A stretch of DNA of 64,000 nt from Aureococcus anophagefferens (GCF_000186865.1 NW_008705569.1:940054-1004053), one strand, 5' to 3'; positions 18,956 through 28,424 are shown, numbered from the stretch's first letter. Notes: a model not told the origin generated them from the letters alone. Made by a program: numbers and translations.

Positions 18956-19834
18956 CGCGACGGCGGCGGGCGTCGTCGGTTCGCCGTCCGGCCCGTCGTA
19001 CTTGTGCTGCGAGTGCATGACGTAGCTCGCCTCCACCGCCAGCGGCGCCAGCGGGTCGACGTAGAGTAAGGACGCGTTCGGGTTGCCGAGCCAGCCGGGC
19101 GCCGGCGGGCCGCCGCCGGCGCGGTTCGCCGCCGCGGCCTTGCGGTTGCGCGCGCAGCAGACGCAGCAGCCGATGACGCCGCCGAGGACGGCGACGACGA
19201 TGATGACGATGGTGACGACGACGCCGATGGCGATCTTGGACGCCGCCTTGTTGGAGATGGAGTCCTCGCAGTAGCCGTAGGCGGAGCCGCACTTGGGGAA
19301 GTCGCTGTTGCGGTCGCAGCACCAGTACTCGCCGTCGTCCTCGCAGAGCCGCGGGTTCTCGTAGACCGCGCAGAAGATCTCCTCGATGACCGTCTCGACG
19401 GCGCCGTCGGCCGCGTCCTCGGCCTCGTCGACGGCGGCGTCGCGCGCCGCGTCCGCGCACGCCTGGGGCGTCCGCGCGCCGCAGTCGCCGCAGTCCGAGC
19501 CGCAGGGGCACGCGCTCTCCCCGGCGAAGCGCGTCGCGAAGCCGTCGTCGCACGCGCCGTCGTTCGCCGACGCGCACGTGTCCTCGCAGATCTCCGCGAG
19601 ATCGTCGCCGGCGCAGATGCCCGTCCCGTCGGTGTAGACCTCCCGGACCTTGCTCCCGTCGGCGCACGTCACGCAGTCCGCGCGGCCGCTCGGATCGGCG
19701 GCGTAGCCGCAGGTCTCGCAGGTCGCGTGGCACGCGCACTCATCGGCGGAGATGGCGACGCCGGGGTCGCTGAAGCACTCGCCGCGCCCGCGGGCGAAGG
19801 CGGCGGCGAGGGCCGTGAGCGCGAGCTTGAGCAT
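18869..19834 (-). CDS. Type I membrane protein with Cys-rich ectodomain
   Basis: Single exon, 321 aa. Signal peptide MLKLALTALAAAFARGRGE; a Cys-rich ectodomain including CHATCETCGYAADPSG and an LNR/Notch-like ICEDTCASANDGACDDG...CPCGSDCGDCG; an acidic Ala-rich helix; a second Cys cluster (EIFCAVYENPRLC...YWCCDRNSDFPKCGSAYGYC); a strong TM (IAIGVVVTIVIIVVAVLGGV) followed by CCVCCARNRK, likely palmitoylated; and a cytosolic tail. The tail ends in a duplicated 14-residue unit (ESTTDILGAQSYPA / ESTADILGAQS). No enzymatic motif. Possibly a cell-surface receptor or adhesion protein; function unknown. Confidence 0.78.
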   Translation of the reverse strand: MLKLALTALAAAFARGRGECFSDPGVAISADECACHATCETCGYAADPSGRADCVTCADGSKVREVYTDGTGICAGDDLAEICEDTCASANDGACDDGFATRFAGESACPCGSDCGDCGARTPQACADAARDAAVDEAEDAADGAVETVIEEIFCAVYENPRLCEDDGEYWCCDRNSDFPKCGSAYGYCEDSISNKAASKIAIGVVVTIVIIVVAVLGGVIGCCVCCARNRKAAAANRAGGGPPAPGWLGNPNASLLYVDPLAPLAVEASYVMHSQHKYDGPDGEPTTPAAVAGPSESTTDILGAQSYPAESTADILGAQS

Positions 19835-20011
19835 GGTGTTTTTTTACGACGACGCGTTGAGGCGTTTGGCGCGGCGCGAGGATGTGGGGGGGCGTGTTTT
19901 GAGAGCGGTGTGCTCCTCGCGCTCGCTTGGAAAACGTCCACAATCGTCCACAACTCGTGGCACAAGGATTTTCACTCTGCCAGTCTCTGGTGCGTCCCGC
20001 GCGCTTTCCCT

Positions 20012-21588
20012 TTAGTAGGTGGCCTCGGGGATGGAGACGCGGTAGTAGATGGCGACGGCGACGACGCCGACGCAGGTCGCGACGACGGCGGCCTCGGACG
20101 CGAGGCGCACCCAGCGGAGGGACCAGGGGCTCAGGTAGAGCGCGGACGCGAAGCCGCGGTCGTCGATGAGCTCGACCCACTCGCCGAGGGGCCAGTAGCC
20201 CCAGACGTCGTTGTAGCGGACGTACTTCTTCTTGCCGTGGCGCCGCGACTTGATGTGCTCGCCGCCGAAGACGACCATCGCGCCGAGCTCGGGCCGCTCG
20301 CTCGGCGCGAGCGGCGGCGCCGTCGCCCACGTCGCCGCGGAGTGGAGGTAGCGGCTCCGCGGCTGCCGTCCCGCCGTGAGGTCCGCCCACGTGTGCGTCG
20401 CGACGTCGAAGCGCCAGAGGTCGTCCTGGGCCTCGGCCGCGAGATCCGTCGTCTTGCCGCCCGTGACCTGGGCGGGAACAGGGTGATTCGACGTCGCTTC
20501 AACTTGGGTGTTCCAGAACACGCGTCGACGCGTCGAGACCGCTCCGAGAGATGATCGCTCGTCCAAAAATCAGCCGAAACGAGTGGAACACGACCGAGAG
20601 AGGAGCCTTTGAAGTGGGGAAGTTCGCACCCTTTTCCCGCCCCGCCCGCGACGTAGAGGCCGCCGTCGACGTAGGCCGCCGCGTGGTGGTCGCGCGCCTT
20701 CGGGCCGACGTCCGTCAGGGCCGGCGCCTCCTCCCAGGCGTCGCCGGCGACGTCGTAGAACCAGACGGAGTGCTGGTTGCCGCCGAAGTAGTCGTAGTCG
20801 CCGTCGTCCTCCTTGTGGCGGCCGCCGAAGACGGCGACGCGCCGGTCCACGGTCGTCGCCGTGTGGCCCCAGCGGCAGCCGTAGGCCGGCGTCGCGACCT
20901 CGCTCCAGGCGCCCGCGGCGACGTCGAAGGCCCACGCGTCGGAGAGGCACGTCTTGTGCTCGCGGCGGCCGCCGACGACGACGAGGCGGCCCGCGGCGGC
21001 CGCGGCGGCGTGGCCGCGCCGCTTCGGCGGCCAGGCCGCGCCCGCGTGGCTCGGCTTGACCTCCCGCCAGGCGTTCGACGCGTCGAGGGCCCAGAGGTCG
21101 TCGAAGTAGATCGACTTCGTGCCGCGCTCAACGTGGCCGCCGAAGATCCAGAGCTCGCCGTCGATGCCGTCGCCCGCCTGCGGGAGAGGCGCGGTTCTCA
21201 TTCGCTCTCTCTCTCGCGCGCGCGCGACGGTGCGGCGCCGGCGGCGCGCGGACTTCCAGCGCGCGGCGGGCCGCTCGGCCCGGGGCAGCCCCGCGTCGAC
21301 GCGCGTCCACCGCGCGCCGCGGCCCGACAGCGACAGGCGCCAGGCGTCGCCGACGTAGGCCATGCGGCCCCGGTTCAGCCGCTCGTCCTTGGCCTTGCCC
21401 GAGAAGAGCACGAGGTCGCCGCCGCCGACGGACGCGAAGACGGCGGCCTTGCGCCGGTAGGGCGTCGCCGCGCTCAGGTTCGTCGCGAAGCCGTAGTTCT
21501 CCGGCGCCAGCGGCAGCCGGTCCACGTAGCCCGACGCGCAGTGGATCAGGAGCAGGCACGCGCGGGCAGCCCGCGACGTCGCATCCAT
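20012..21588 (-). CDS. Kelch-repeat type I membrane protein
   Basis: 463 aa if exons are 21588-20653 and 20467-20012. A signal peptide (CLLLIHCASG) is followed by Kelch blades: LVLFSGKAKDERLNRGRMAYVGDAWRL, ELWIFGGHVERGTKSIYFDDLWALD, RLVVVGGRREHKTCLSDAWAFD, VAVFGGRHKEDDGDYDYFGGNQHSVWFYD, GGLYVTGGKTTDLAAEAQDDLWRFD and AMVVFGGEHIKSRRHGKKKYVRYNDVWGY. The last is followed by a TM (ASEAAVVATCVGVVAVAIYY) and a short tail. Blades probably form a six-bladed propeller outside the cell or in a lumen. 21249-21178 (Arg-rich, in frame) is probably a retained 72-nt GC-AG intron; removing it gives RWKS|AGDGIDGELW and 439 aa. A family-1 introner separates GGLY from VTGG. Confidence 0.82.
20468..20644 (-). mobile_element. 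Introner family 1 (177 bp) in Kelch gene
   Basis: Minus strand TSDs GTCGCGGG (20652-20645) and GTCACGGG (20467-20460), 7 of 8 identical. Ends CGGGGCGGGAAAAGGGTG and CACCCTGTTCCCGCCCAG. The intron is 20652-20468 (185 nt), GT donor, phase 0. Confidence 0.9.
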
Positions 21589-21814
21589 GCTTCTCTCTGA
21601 GTTGCGCCGGGCGGGAAGCAGGGTTCACTTTGAGTTCATCGTGCAGGCTCGCTGTTTCTGCCAGCTCCAGGAGTGGCTAGCCACTAGTCGACGTACATCG
21701 GCCGCACCGCGAGCCGCCGCGCCGTAAAGCCGCAGCCGCAAGTCGCCGCGAAGCCGCAGGGCCGCGCAGCCGCTCCGCGAAACCGGAAGGCCGCGCCGCA
21801 AAAGCCGCAAAGAG

Positions 21815-22852
21815 ATGGTGGGCATGATCTCGTCGTCGCGCGTGCTCTTCGGGACGATGAACTTCGCCTGGAACCAGGCGTCGTCCTACGTCGACGTCGC
21901 AGTCGCGTCGGAGATGCTCCGCAAGTTTGCCGCCGCCGGCGGCACGAAGCTCGACACGGCGCGCATCTATGCTGGCGGCGCGACGGAACCCATGGTCGAG
22001 GCGGCGATGACGGCCGTGCCCGGCGACTGGAAGCTCGGCACGAAGGCGCACCCGTCGCAGGAGGGCGGCGTCGGCACGGCCGGCCTCGAGATGCAGCTTG
22101 CGGCGTCGAAGACGGCGATGGGCCACCGGCACTTCGCCGAGTACTACCTCCACCAGCCGGACCCGGAGCACGCGCTCCTGGAATCTCTGGAGGCGGCGAC
22201 GGCGCTCCGCGACGCCGGCGCGTTCACGGCCCTCGGTATGTCGAACTATCACGCGTCGGAAGTCGCGCGGTGCTTCGACCTCTGCGAGAAGCACGGCTTC
22301 GCGAAGCCGACGGTGTACCAGGGCCTCTACAACCCGCTGAACCGCGCCGTCGAGGACGAGCTGCTGCCTCTACTCAAAGCGAACGGCTGCGCCTTCATCG
22401 CCTACAACCCGCTCGCCGCGGGCCTCCTCACCGGAGCGCACGCGTCCGTCGACGTCGTCGCCGAGGGCCGCTTCAAGGACAACCCGAACTACCTGCCGCG
22501 GTTCTATACTGCCGCCAACTTCGAGGCCGTCGGCGCGATCCGCGGTGCCTGCGACGCGGCCGGCGTGTCCATGGTCGCCGCGACCTACAAGTGGCTCCTC
22601 CGCCACTCGGCGCTCGGCGCCGACGACGGCGTGCTGCTGGGCGCGTCGACGCTCGCGCAGCTGGACGCGAATCTCGACGCGTGCCGCGAGGGCGGCGACG
22701 ACCTGCCCGCGTCCGTCGTGGAGTCCCTGGACGGCGCGTGGGACATCACGCGCGACGGCGCGTTTCCCTACTGGCGCTCCTACTCCGCGGACATGCCCGG
22801 CCGCGACGGCCTCGATCCGGGCGCGTCCTACGACGCGGCGAAGAAGAAGTAA
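21815..22852 (+). CDS. Aldo-keto reductase (AKR7-like)
   Basis: Single exon, 345 aa. The (beta/alpha)8 aldo-keto reductase pattern is complete: VLFGTMNFAW start, catalytic tetrad Asp47 (KLDTARIYAGG), Tyr52, Lys77 (KLGTKAHP) and His113 (YYLHQPDP), then ALGMSNYHASEV, PTVYQGLYNPLNR, CAFIAYNPLAAGLLTG and the C-terminal cofactor segment GVLLGASTLAQLDANL. The closest family by motif order is the aflatoxin-aldehyde/succinic-semialdehyde reductase group, NADPH-dependent carbonyl detoxification in the cytosol. No targeting peptide is evident. It is divergent from the Kelch gene, with about 225 bp of repetitive CCGCAG-rich sequence between. Confidence 0.9.
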   Translation: MVGMISSSRVLFGTMNFAWNQASSYVDVAVASEMLRKFAAAGGTKLDTARIYAGGATEPMVEAAMTAVPGDWKLGTKAHPSQEGGVGTAGLEMQLAASKTAMGHRHFAEYYLHQPDPEHALLESLEAATALRDAGAFTALGMSNYHASEVARCFDLCEKHGFAKPTVYQGLYNPLNRAVEDELLPLLKANGCAFIAYNPLAAGLLTGAHASVDVVAEGRFKDNPNYLPRFYTAANFEAVGAIRGACDAAGVSMVAATYKWLLRHSALGADDGVLLGASTLAQLDANLDACREGGDDLPASVVESLDGAWDITRDGAFPYWRSYSADMPGRDGLDPGASYDAAKKK

Positions 22853-23038
22853 CGACGAGTTGGAATCAGGGATTCGCATCGCCTCCTCGCGCGCCGAATT
22901 GCGCGCCGCAGCACGGCCCGAAGAGGCCTCCGAAGCCGCACGCCGACCGTGAAGGGCAAGAAGCAGCTGAGCACAGCCATGGCGATGCCAACACACGGGC
23001 GCCGTCGCAAGGCTTAGAGCGCTTTTGCAGCAATTAGG

Positions 23039-24976
23039 ATGCTCGGCCGCTTCGCGCTGCGGTGCCGCGCCGCGGCGTCGCCGGCGCGCCGGTTCGCCTC
23101 CTCCGAGCAGCGCGCAACGTTGCTGGCGACGCAGGACGAGGTGAACACGCGGCTCGCGGCGCGGCGCGTCATGCGCCTCATGGCGTCCTTCGCGCGGCAG
23201 CGGACGCTGCGGCCCCTGACGCGGACGCTGCGGGACTTCGCGGACCGGAGCAGCCGCTTCCGCGCGTCGACGCTGCACGGCGCCGTCGAGCACCGGCTGT
23301 CGTGGGCCTTTGGCCGCGTGCGCCCGGCGCTCGACGACTTCCTGCGCCGCGAGGGCTTCGACGCCGACGACGCGCTCCTGGAGCGCGTCGCGACGGCGCC
23401 CTGGGCCGAGAGCTTCCGCGGGGACGCGGCGCGGCCGCCCGAGGCGTTCGACCCCCGGTGCCCGCGGCCGCCGGCCGCCGAGGAACTGTCGACGCTGACC
23501 CTGGGCTTCGCGGCGTGCCTGCCGCCGCGGCGCACGGCGGAGGCGTCGCCCATGCGCGCGCGGCGAAAACGGAGCAAGCGGCGCAGGGACGCCGCCGCGG
23601 CCGACGGCGGCGGGAAGCCGCCGAGGTTTCCCAAGGCGGCCGCGCGCGCGGCGCTCGCGCCCGTCGTCGGGGCCGTCGGCGGCGGGTCCGCCGCGGCCGC
23701 CGTCGCGGCCGCCGCGGGCCCGCCCGCGGCCGCGGAGGCCGCCGTGGAGCGCGCGGCCGGCGAGCTCGGCTGCGGCGTCGCGGCCGTCCTCGAGGCCGTC
23801 GCGGACGCGGAGCAGGTCGCGGCGCTCGCCGCGGCGACGTGCCCGCCCATCGCGCGCCAGAAGCTCGAGGCCGCGCTCGCGCGGGAGCGCGGCGGCGCGG
23901 CCCAGTGCGTCGCCGCGCTCGGCGTCCACGCGGCGCTCGGCGCGGGCGAGCTCCTCCTCGAGCTCTGGCGCAAGCGGCCGCCGCCGATCGACGCCGAGGC
24001 CGCGGCGGAGCGCGTCGACGACCTCGCGGCGGCGGAGGCCGCGCTCCAGGCCGCGGCCGCGGACTGGGCGTCGCTCGAAAACGCGGGCGTCGACGCGCTG
24101 GTCAAGCTGAGGCCCCACTTCCTCCAGGCCGACGCGCGGCGCCGGGGGTTGCGGTCGCTCGCGCGGTCCGCGGGCGGCGCCTTCGACTTCGACTTTGCCC
24201 CCGGCGACGAGGCGCCCGCGGCGCCGGCGCGCGACGACGACGACGACGCGAGCTGGGTCGGGCGGAAGAACCGGCGCGCCGCGGACATGCCCGGGTCCAT
24301 CGTCCAGCTCGCCGTCGCCGAGGCGCGCGGGCGCCGCCTCGCGCCCGACGACCCGGACGCGCGGCTCGCGCTGCGGCGGACCGTGTTCCTGGACAACCTG
24401 CCGCCGGACGCGTCGGAGCGCGAGCTCGCGGGCATGCTCGCGCGCGCGGGGACCGTCGCGCGCGTCGAGCTCTTCGGCGCGGCGCCGGAGGACGCGGACT
24501 TGGGCGACGGCGCGCGGCGGCGGAAGAAGAAGCCGGGCGAGCGCGCGCCCTACCGCCTGCGGCTGTCCGTGGCGCACCGGAGCCCGACGTGCGCTTTGGT
24601 GACGTTCGACGCTCAAAGCGGCGCGGACGCGGCGCTGGACCAGGCGCTGCGCGTCTTCGGCGTCGTCGTGCGGAAGCGCGCGTGCCGCACGCGGCCGGCG
24701 AGCGACGTGCGGTCCATCTACATCCACCGGCTCCCGCCGAACGTCTCGGAGCGCGAGCTGCTCGACGACCTCGGCGAGTGCCTCGCGCCGGACCTCCAGC
24801 TCCGGCTCTGGCGCACGGACCCGCTGGACCCGCCGGACCGCGCGCGGCTCCGCTTCAAGTCCCACGACCTCGCGCGACTCGCCTGGCGCCGCCTCGAGGA
24901 CGAGAGCCCCTTCGCGGACAACCTCTCCTGGACGCCGACCGCGCCGCTCCGCGCCGCGAAGGCGGCGAGTCGATAA
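23039..24976 (+). CDS. Organelle-targeted protein with two RRM-like domains
   Basis: Single exon, 645 aa. The N-terminus MLGRFALRCRAAASPARRFASS is Arg/Ala-rich without acids, typical of a mitochondrial presequence. Residues about 25-160 are basic helical; 210-370 are Ala-rich helices. Two RRM-like units follow: TVFLDNLPPDASERELAGMLARAGTVARVELFG...CALVTFDAQSGADAAL (about 449-540) and SIYIHRLPPNVSERELLDDLGECL...RARLRFKSHDLARLAWRRL (about 561-625). RNP aromatic positions are partly substituted. Likely an organellar RNA-processing or translation factor; RNA target unknown. The basic patch RARRKRSKRRR lies near residue 178. Confidence 0.7.
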   Translation: MLGRFALRCRAAASPARRFASSEQRATLLATQDEVNTRLAARRVMRLMASFARQRTLRPLTRTLRDFADRSSRFRASTLHGAVEHRLSWAFGRVRPALDDFLRREGFDADDALLERVATAPWAESFRGDAARPPEAFDPRCPRPPAAEELSTLTLGFAACLPPRRTAEASPMRARRKRSKRRRDAAAADGGGKPPRFPKAAARAALAPVVGAVGGGSAAAAVAAAAGPPAAAEAAVERAAGELGCGVAAVLEAVADAEQVAALAAATCPPIARQKLEAALARERGGAAQCVAALGVHAALGAGELLLELWRKRPPPIDAEAAAERVDDLAAAEAALQAAAADWASLENAGVDALVKLRPHFLQADARRRGLRSLARSAGGAFDFDFAPGDEAPAAPARDDDDDASWVGRKNRRAADMPGSIVQLAVAEARGRRLAPDDPDARLALRRTVFLDNLPPDASERELAGMLARAGTVARVELFGAAPEDADLGDGARRRKKKPGERAPYRLRLSVAHRSPTCALVTFDAQSGADAALDQALRVFGVVVRKRACRTRPASDVRSIYIHRLPPNVSERELLDDLGECLAPDLQLRLWRTDPLDPPDRARLRFKSHDLARLAWRRLEDESPFADNLSWTPTAPLRAAKAASR

Positions 24977-25284
24977 CGACGCGAGCGGCCTTCGTCGAGG
25001 GAGCGTCCGCCGGCCCTACGGGTCCCGCGGGATGTGTTAAACAAACGATAGTTAAACGGCGCTTCAACTTCCGAACCGTGCGGCACCCACTACTGACCAG
25101 GGCCGGCGCCACCGGGATCCCGGCGGCGATCCGTTTCGGGTCCGCGGAAGGGTTCTGGCACGTGGTTTGGGTCGCCTCCTAAGGCGCTGCCGCTCGAAAG
25201 CGACGGCGCAGGCGAAGCTCGAGGCGCGGTGGAGCAGGCGAAGCTCGAGGCGCGGTTACTAAGTACGCGCGCGCGTAGCGCCGC
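24977..25284. other. Intergenic with short repeats
   Basis: Contains GTTAAACGGCGCTTCAACTT (25052-25071), an inverted match to a sequence near 27039-27058, and a direct repeat of GCAGGCGAAGCTCGAGGCGC near 25209 and 25234. No gene recognised. Confidence 0.5.
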
Positions 25285-25635
25285 CTACATCTTGAAGAAG
25301 TCCGCGTCCTCGTCGGCCTCCTGAGCGAGCTGCTTGTCCGTCTTCGTTATCCTCTCGAGGAAGGCCATGAGCTGGGCCTTCGTTTTGTACTGGAGCGTCG
25401 CCTCCTGGAGCTCCGTGCGGCCCTTGTGGTTGAGGATCGCGATCGTGCGGGCGTCGGTGACGCCCGCGTTCTTCGCGAAGGCCGCCTTGACGACGCCGCG
25501 GGCCTCCGTGACCGTCATGTCCACGTCGTAGATCGTGAGCACCGTCGGCACCTGGCGGCAGATGTCGCGGAAGAGCATGCGCGTCGAGCTCGTCCCGACC
25601 TTCGACTGGGTCTGTTTCAGGGCGCGGAGGGCCAT
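25285..25635 (-). CDS. NDUFA6: Mitochondrial complex I subunit NDUFA6 (B14, LYR family)
   Basis: Single exon, 116 aa from MALRALKQTQSKVG. The family pattern is clear: MLFRDICRQVPTVLTIYDVDMTVTEARGVVKAAFAKNAGVTDARTIAILNHKGRTELQEATLQYKTKAQLMAFLERI, matching the human B14 KNAxVTDPR...KGKxELEE core. The LYR tripeptide itself is replaced by LFRDICR, as in other divergent members. It is an accessory subunit of the NADH:ubiquinone oxidoreductase matrix arm that binds acyl carrier protein. The ATG is 201 bp from the divergent alpha/beta hydrolase start. Confidence 0.88.
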   Translation of the reverse strand: MALRALKQTQSKVGTSSTRMLFRDICRQVPTVLTIYDVDMTVTEARGVVKAAFAKNAGVTDARTIAILNHKGRTELQEATLQYKTKAQLMAFLERITKTDKQLAQEADEDADFFKM

Positions 25636-25836
25636 CGCGTCGGCGGCGCGGCGGCGGGAGCGGGGCGCGGGCGGCGGCGGGAGCGGCGGGGCCGGGGACC
25701 GGGTGCTGGCGGCGGCGGCGCGGCGGGGGCGGCAGCGGCGGCGGTGGCCTCGATTGGCGCGCGTCGAGGAGGCGTCGTCGAGCCGCGCTTCGCCACAAAT
25801 CCGCCACTGGCGTCGTCCGCTGCCACCGAGCCGTGC

Positions 25837-27015
25837 ATGCTCGACGGCATCTCGAACGGCATCGCGAAGGCCCTCAACTGCCTCTTCCCGCACCCGTCGC
25901 TGTCGCCGCGCGACGACGGCGACGCCATGGCGGACTTTGAGCACAACCCGCTCGCCGACATGATGCAGGGCCTCATGAACGGCAACATCTGGGACATGCC
26001 CATGGTGCAGCAGGTCATCTTCCCGAGCCGCCAGGCGTCGGCCGAGTTCCCCGGCGCGACGTCGGGCCCGAAGCGCGACGGCGCCGTCGACGTCGCGCCG
26101 GGCGTCGCGGTCGGATTCCGCGCGTACGTGCCGCGCGAGGGCTGCGACAGGGTCGCGCTCCACTTCCACGGCAACGCCGAGGTCTGCGGCGAGGCCGACG
26201 ACATCGCGCCCGTGTTCCACGCCGCGGGCTTCGCGCTCGTGTCCGTCGACTACCGGGGCTACGGCTGGTCGACGGGGTCGCCCGGCGTGACGCACCTCTG
26301 CGGCGACGCGGACGCGGTCCTCGACTTCCTCGTCAAAGGCGGCGTGCCGGGCATCGCCGAGGGCTGCAAGGTCGTCGCCTGGGGCCGGTCCATCGGCGCG
26401 CTGTCCGCCGTGCACCTAGCGGCGTCGCGCGCGGCGTCCATCCACGGCCTCGTCGTCGACTCCGGGCTCATGTCCATCGCGTCGCTGCCCATGGTGAAGC
26501 AGCTCGCGGCGACCATGGGCGCCGGCGAGATGCTCGGTGGCCTCAAGGACCCGACGGCCGCCCCTTTTGGATCTACGACGCTCCGGAAGGCGCAGACCGT
26601 CGGCTGCCCGTCGCTCGTGCTCCACGGCGACCGCGACGACATCGTCCCCGCGTCCCAGGGCCTCAGCTGCTTCAACGCCCTCGGCGCGCCCGACAAGGTC
26701 CACGAGCGCTTCGCCGCCGCGGGCCACAACGACGTCTTGGCGACGGAGCTCGCGCGCTGGTCCGCGGCCGTCGCCGCTCTATTGGCCAAGGCCGCGGCCT
26801 TCGAGAACAGCCACCCGGCGCGCGCGGCCGTCGAGACCCACGCGCTCAGCGCGGAGAAGTTCAACGGCAAGAAGGGCGTCGTCGTCGCGCCCGCGAAGGT
26901 CGACGCGGGCGCGCCGCCGCGCGCGCGCGTCCAGTTCGAGGACGCGGCCATGGGCGAGAAGGCCATCAAGCTCGCGAACCTCGCCGTCGTCGACCGCGCG
27001 CCCTACCTCGCCTAA
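25837..27015 (+). CDS. Alpha/beta hydrolase (ABHD13/17-like serine hydrolase)
   Basis: Single exon, 392 aa from MLDGISNGIAKALN. Oxyanion region HFHGNAEVCGEADD, strand LVSVDYRGYGWSTGSPG, nucleophile elbow VVAWGRSIGALSAVHLA (G-R-S-I-G), LVLHGDRDDIVP supplying the acid, and AAGHNDV supplying His complete the triad. The layout matches Bem46/ABHD13/ABHD17-like hydrolases and not secreted lipases; substrate may be acylated protein or lipid. There is a 70-residue C-terminal extension of unknown role, rich in Ala, Val and Lys. The gene is convergent with the gene ending at 27080. Confidence 0.88.
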   Translation: MLDGISNGIAKALNCLFPHPSLSPRDDGDAMADFEHNPLADMMQGLMNGNIWDMPMVQQVIFPSRQASAEFPGATSGPKRDGAVDVAPGVAVGFRAYVPREGCDRVALHFHGNAEVCGEADDIAPVFHAAGFALVSVDYRGYGWSTGSPGVTHLCGDADAVLDFLVKGGVPGIAEGCKVVAWGRSIGALSAVHLAASRAASIHGLVVDSGLMSIASLPMVKQLAATMGAGEMLGGLKDPTAAPFGSTTLRKAQTVGCPSLVLHGDRDDIVPASQGLSCFNALGAPDKVHERFAAAGHNDVLATELARWSAAVAALLAKAAAFENSHPARAAVETHALSAEKFNGKKGVVVAPAKVDAGAPPRARVQFEDAAMGEKAIKLANLAVVDRAPYLA

Positions 27016-27054
27016 CGATTTTCAGGCGGTTGGAGCCCAAGTTGAAGCGGCGTT

Positions 27055-27082
27055 TAACATATCCCGCCGGCGGGATATGTTA
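27055..27082. terminator. 28-bp perfect palindrome between convergent genes
   Basis: TAACATATCCCGCC followed directly by its reverse complement. It lies 39 bp after the hydrolase stop, and its right end is the TAA stop codon of the minus-strand gene. It could form a 14-bp hairpin in both transcripts. Confidence 0.6.
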
Positions 27083-28424
27083 TTCCAGCTGACCCGCGGC
27101 GGCCGCGATGTCCGGGCACGAGAGGAACCGCGTCGACGGCGGCGCGTCCGCCGCGTCGCCGACGAGGAACGCGGAGAAGGTGCCCGACCCGAAGCGCCAG
27201 ACGTGGGTCGCCCGCCGGCAGAGGGCCGCCTCGACGGCGGCGCAGTCGGGCCCGGGCACCGCGCCCGGTGCGCCGCAGTAGCCCGCGGACCGCGGCAGCG
27301 CGGCCCGGAGGAGCCGCTCGCCCCGGGACCGCCACTCGCGGAAGTGCTCGGACCCCTGGTTCGACGGCGTGCCGTGGGCCGCCGACGTGTCCGTGAGGAG
27401 CAGCAGCCCGCCGCCGCCCCGTGACGCGAGCGCCGCGGCGCCCGCGACGCACGCCTCCATGTAGGGCGACGCGAAGGGCTCGGCCTCGTCGCCCGTCGCG
27501 GCCCACTGGGACCGCTTCTCCCGCCCCGTCGCCGCGCTCGCGAGCTTCTCCGCGCGAACGTGGGCGCAGGCGTAGGCCGCCGGCAGCGCGCCGGACCGGA
27601 GGAACGCGTCCGCGGCGCGCTCCCAGCCTGGGCAGCAAAGGGTGATTCAACGTCGCTTCAACGTGAGTGTTCCGCGCGCGCGCGTTCCGGAAACAGCACC
27701 CACGCTTCGAGACCGTTCCGAGAGATGATCGCTCGTCCAAAGATCAGCCGAAACGAGTGGAAAGCGGCCGAGATCGAAGCCTTTGAAGTTGGGAATTTCG
27801 CACCCTTTTGCTGCCCTGCTCCCAGCGATCCGCGAGCCGCGGCCACGCGCGCGCGTCGCGCGCGGCGGCCGCGTCGTGGCAGCCGCCGCGGGCCGCGAAG
27901 GCGTCGCCGAAGAGGGGCGACGACGCGTCGCCGAGGCCCACGACCTTCTGCGACCAGTTGGTGACGACGACGGCGTCGGTTCGCCACCGGTCGCCGCCGA
28001 GCGCGCGCCGCGCGGACGCGAGCAGCGTCAGCGACGCGCAGGCGAAGGTCGCCTTGAGGGCCACGAGCGGCCGCGACCGCTTGCCGCAGCCCGACGGCAC
28101 GACGTCGCCGACCGCGGTCCGCGGCGTCCCCAGCTGCAGCGCGACGGGCGGTTTTCCGTGCTCCGCGCGGAACTCGCGGTAATTTAGGACCCGCAGGCAG
28201 GGCCAGCGTTTCGCCAGGTCCGCGACGTCGAAGTAGCGCTCGAGGTCGTGGAACCCCGCCTCGGGCAGGCCGACGAAGGCCGGCTCGCCGAAGCGGGCGA
28301 AGGGCAGCACCGCCGTGCGGTTCGTGAACGCCGCGACCTGGAGGAAGGCCAGCAGCTGGTGCTGCGTCGCCGACGCGAAGGCCTGCTTGTGGAAGGCGCT
28401 GACCAAGAGGTAGCCCGCGGGCAT
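27080..28424 (-). CDS. Putative O-fucosyltransferase-like glycosyltransferase
   Basis: Exons 28424-27827 and 27627-27080 give 381 aa. After MPAGYLLVSAFHKQAFASATQHQLLAFLQVAAFTNRTAVLPF, a start resembling the GDP-fucose protein O-fucosyltransferase nucleotide-binding region, come VVVTNWSQ, then YACAHVRAEKLA, which fits the HxR motif of that superfamily, LLLLTDTSAAHG, and THVWRFGSGTFSAFLVGDA near the C-terminus. The similarity is by pattern only. A family-1 introner with a GC donor splits it at DRW. The stop codon lies inside the 28-bp palindrome. No signal peptide is obvious. Confidence 0.55.
27628..27818 (-). mobile_element. Introner family 1 (191 bp)
   Basis: Minus strand TSDs GCTGGGAG perfect (27826-27819, 27627-27620), the same octamer as the insertion at 1946. 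Ends CAGGGCAGCAAAAGGGTG and CACCCTTTGCTGCCCAG. The intron 27826-27628 has a GC donor. Confidence 0.92.

Noticed and set aside
25426..25836. N-terminal extension of the alpha/beta hydrolase frame
   Set aside because: It lies antisense over NDUFA6 and codes low-complexity Gly/Ala/Arg; the ATG at 25837 gives a normal-length enzyme.
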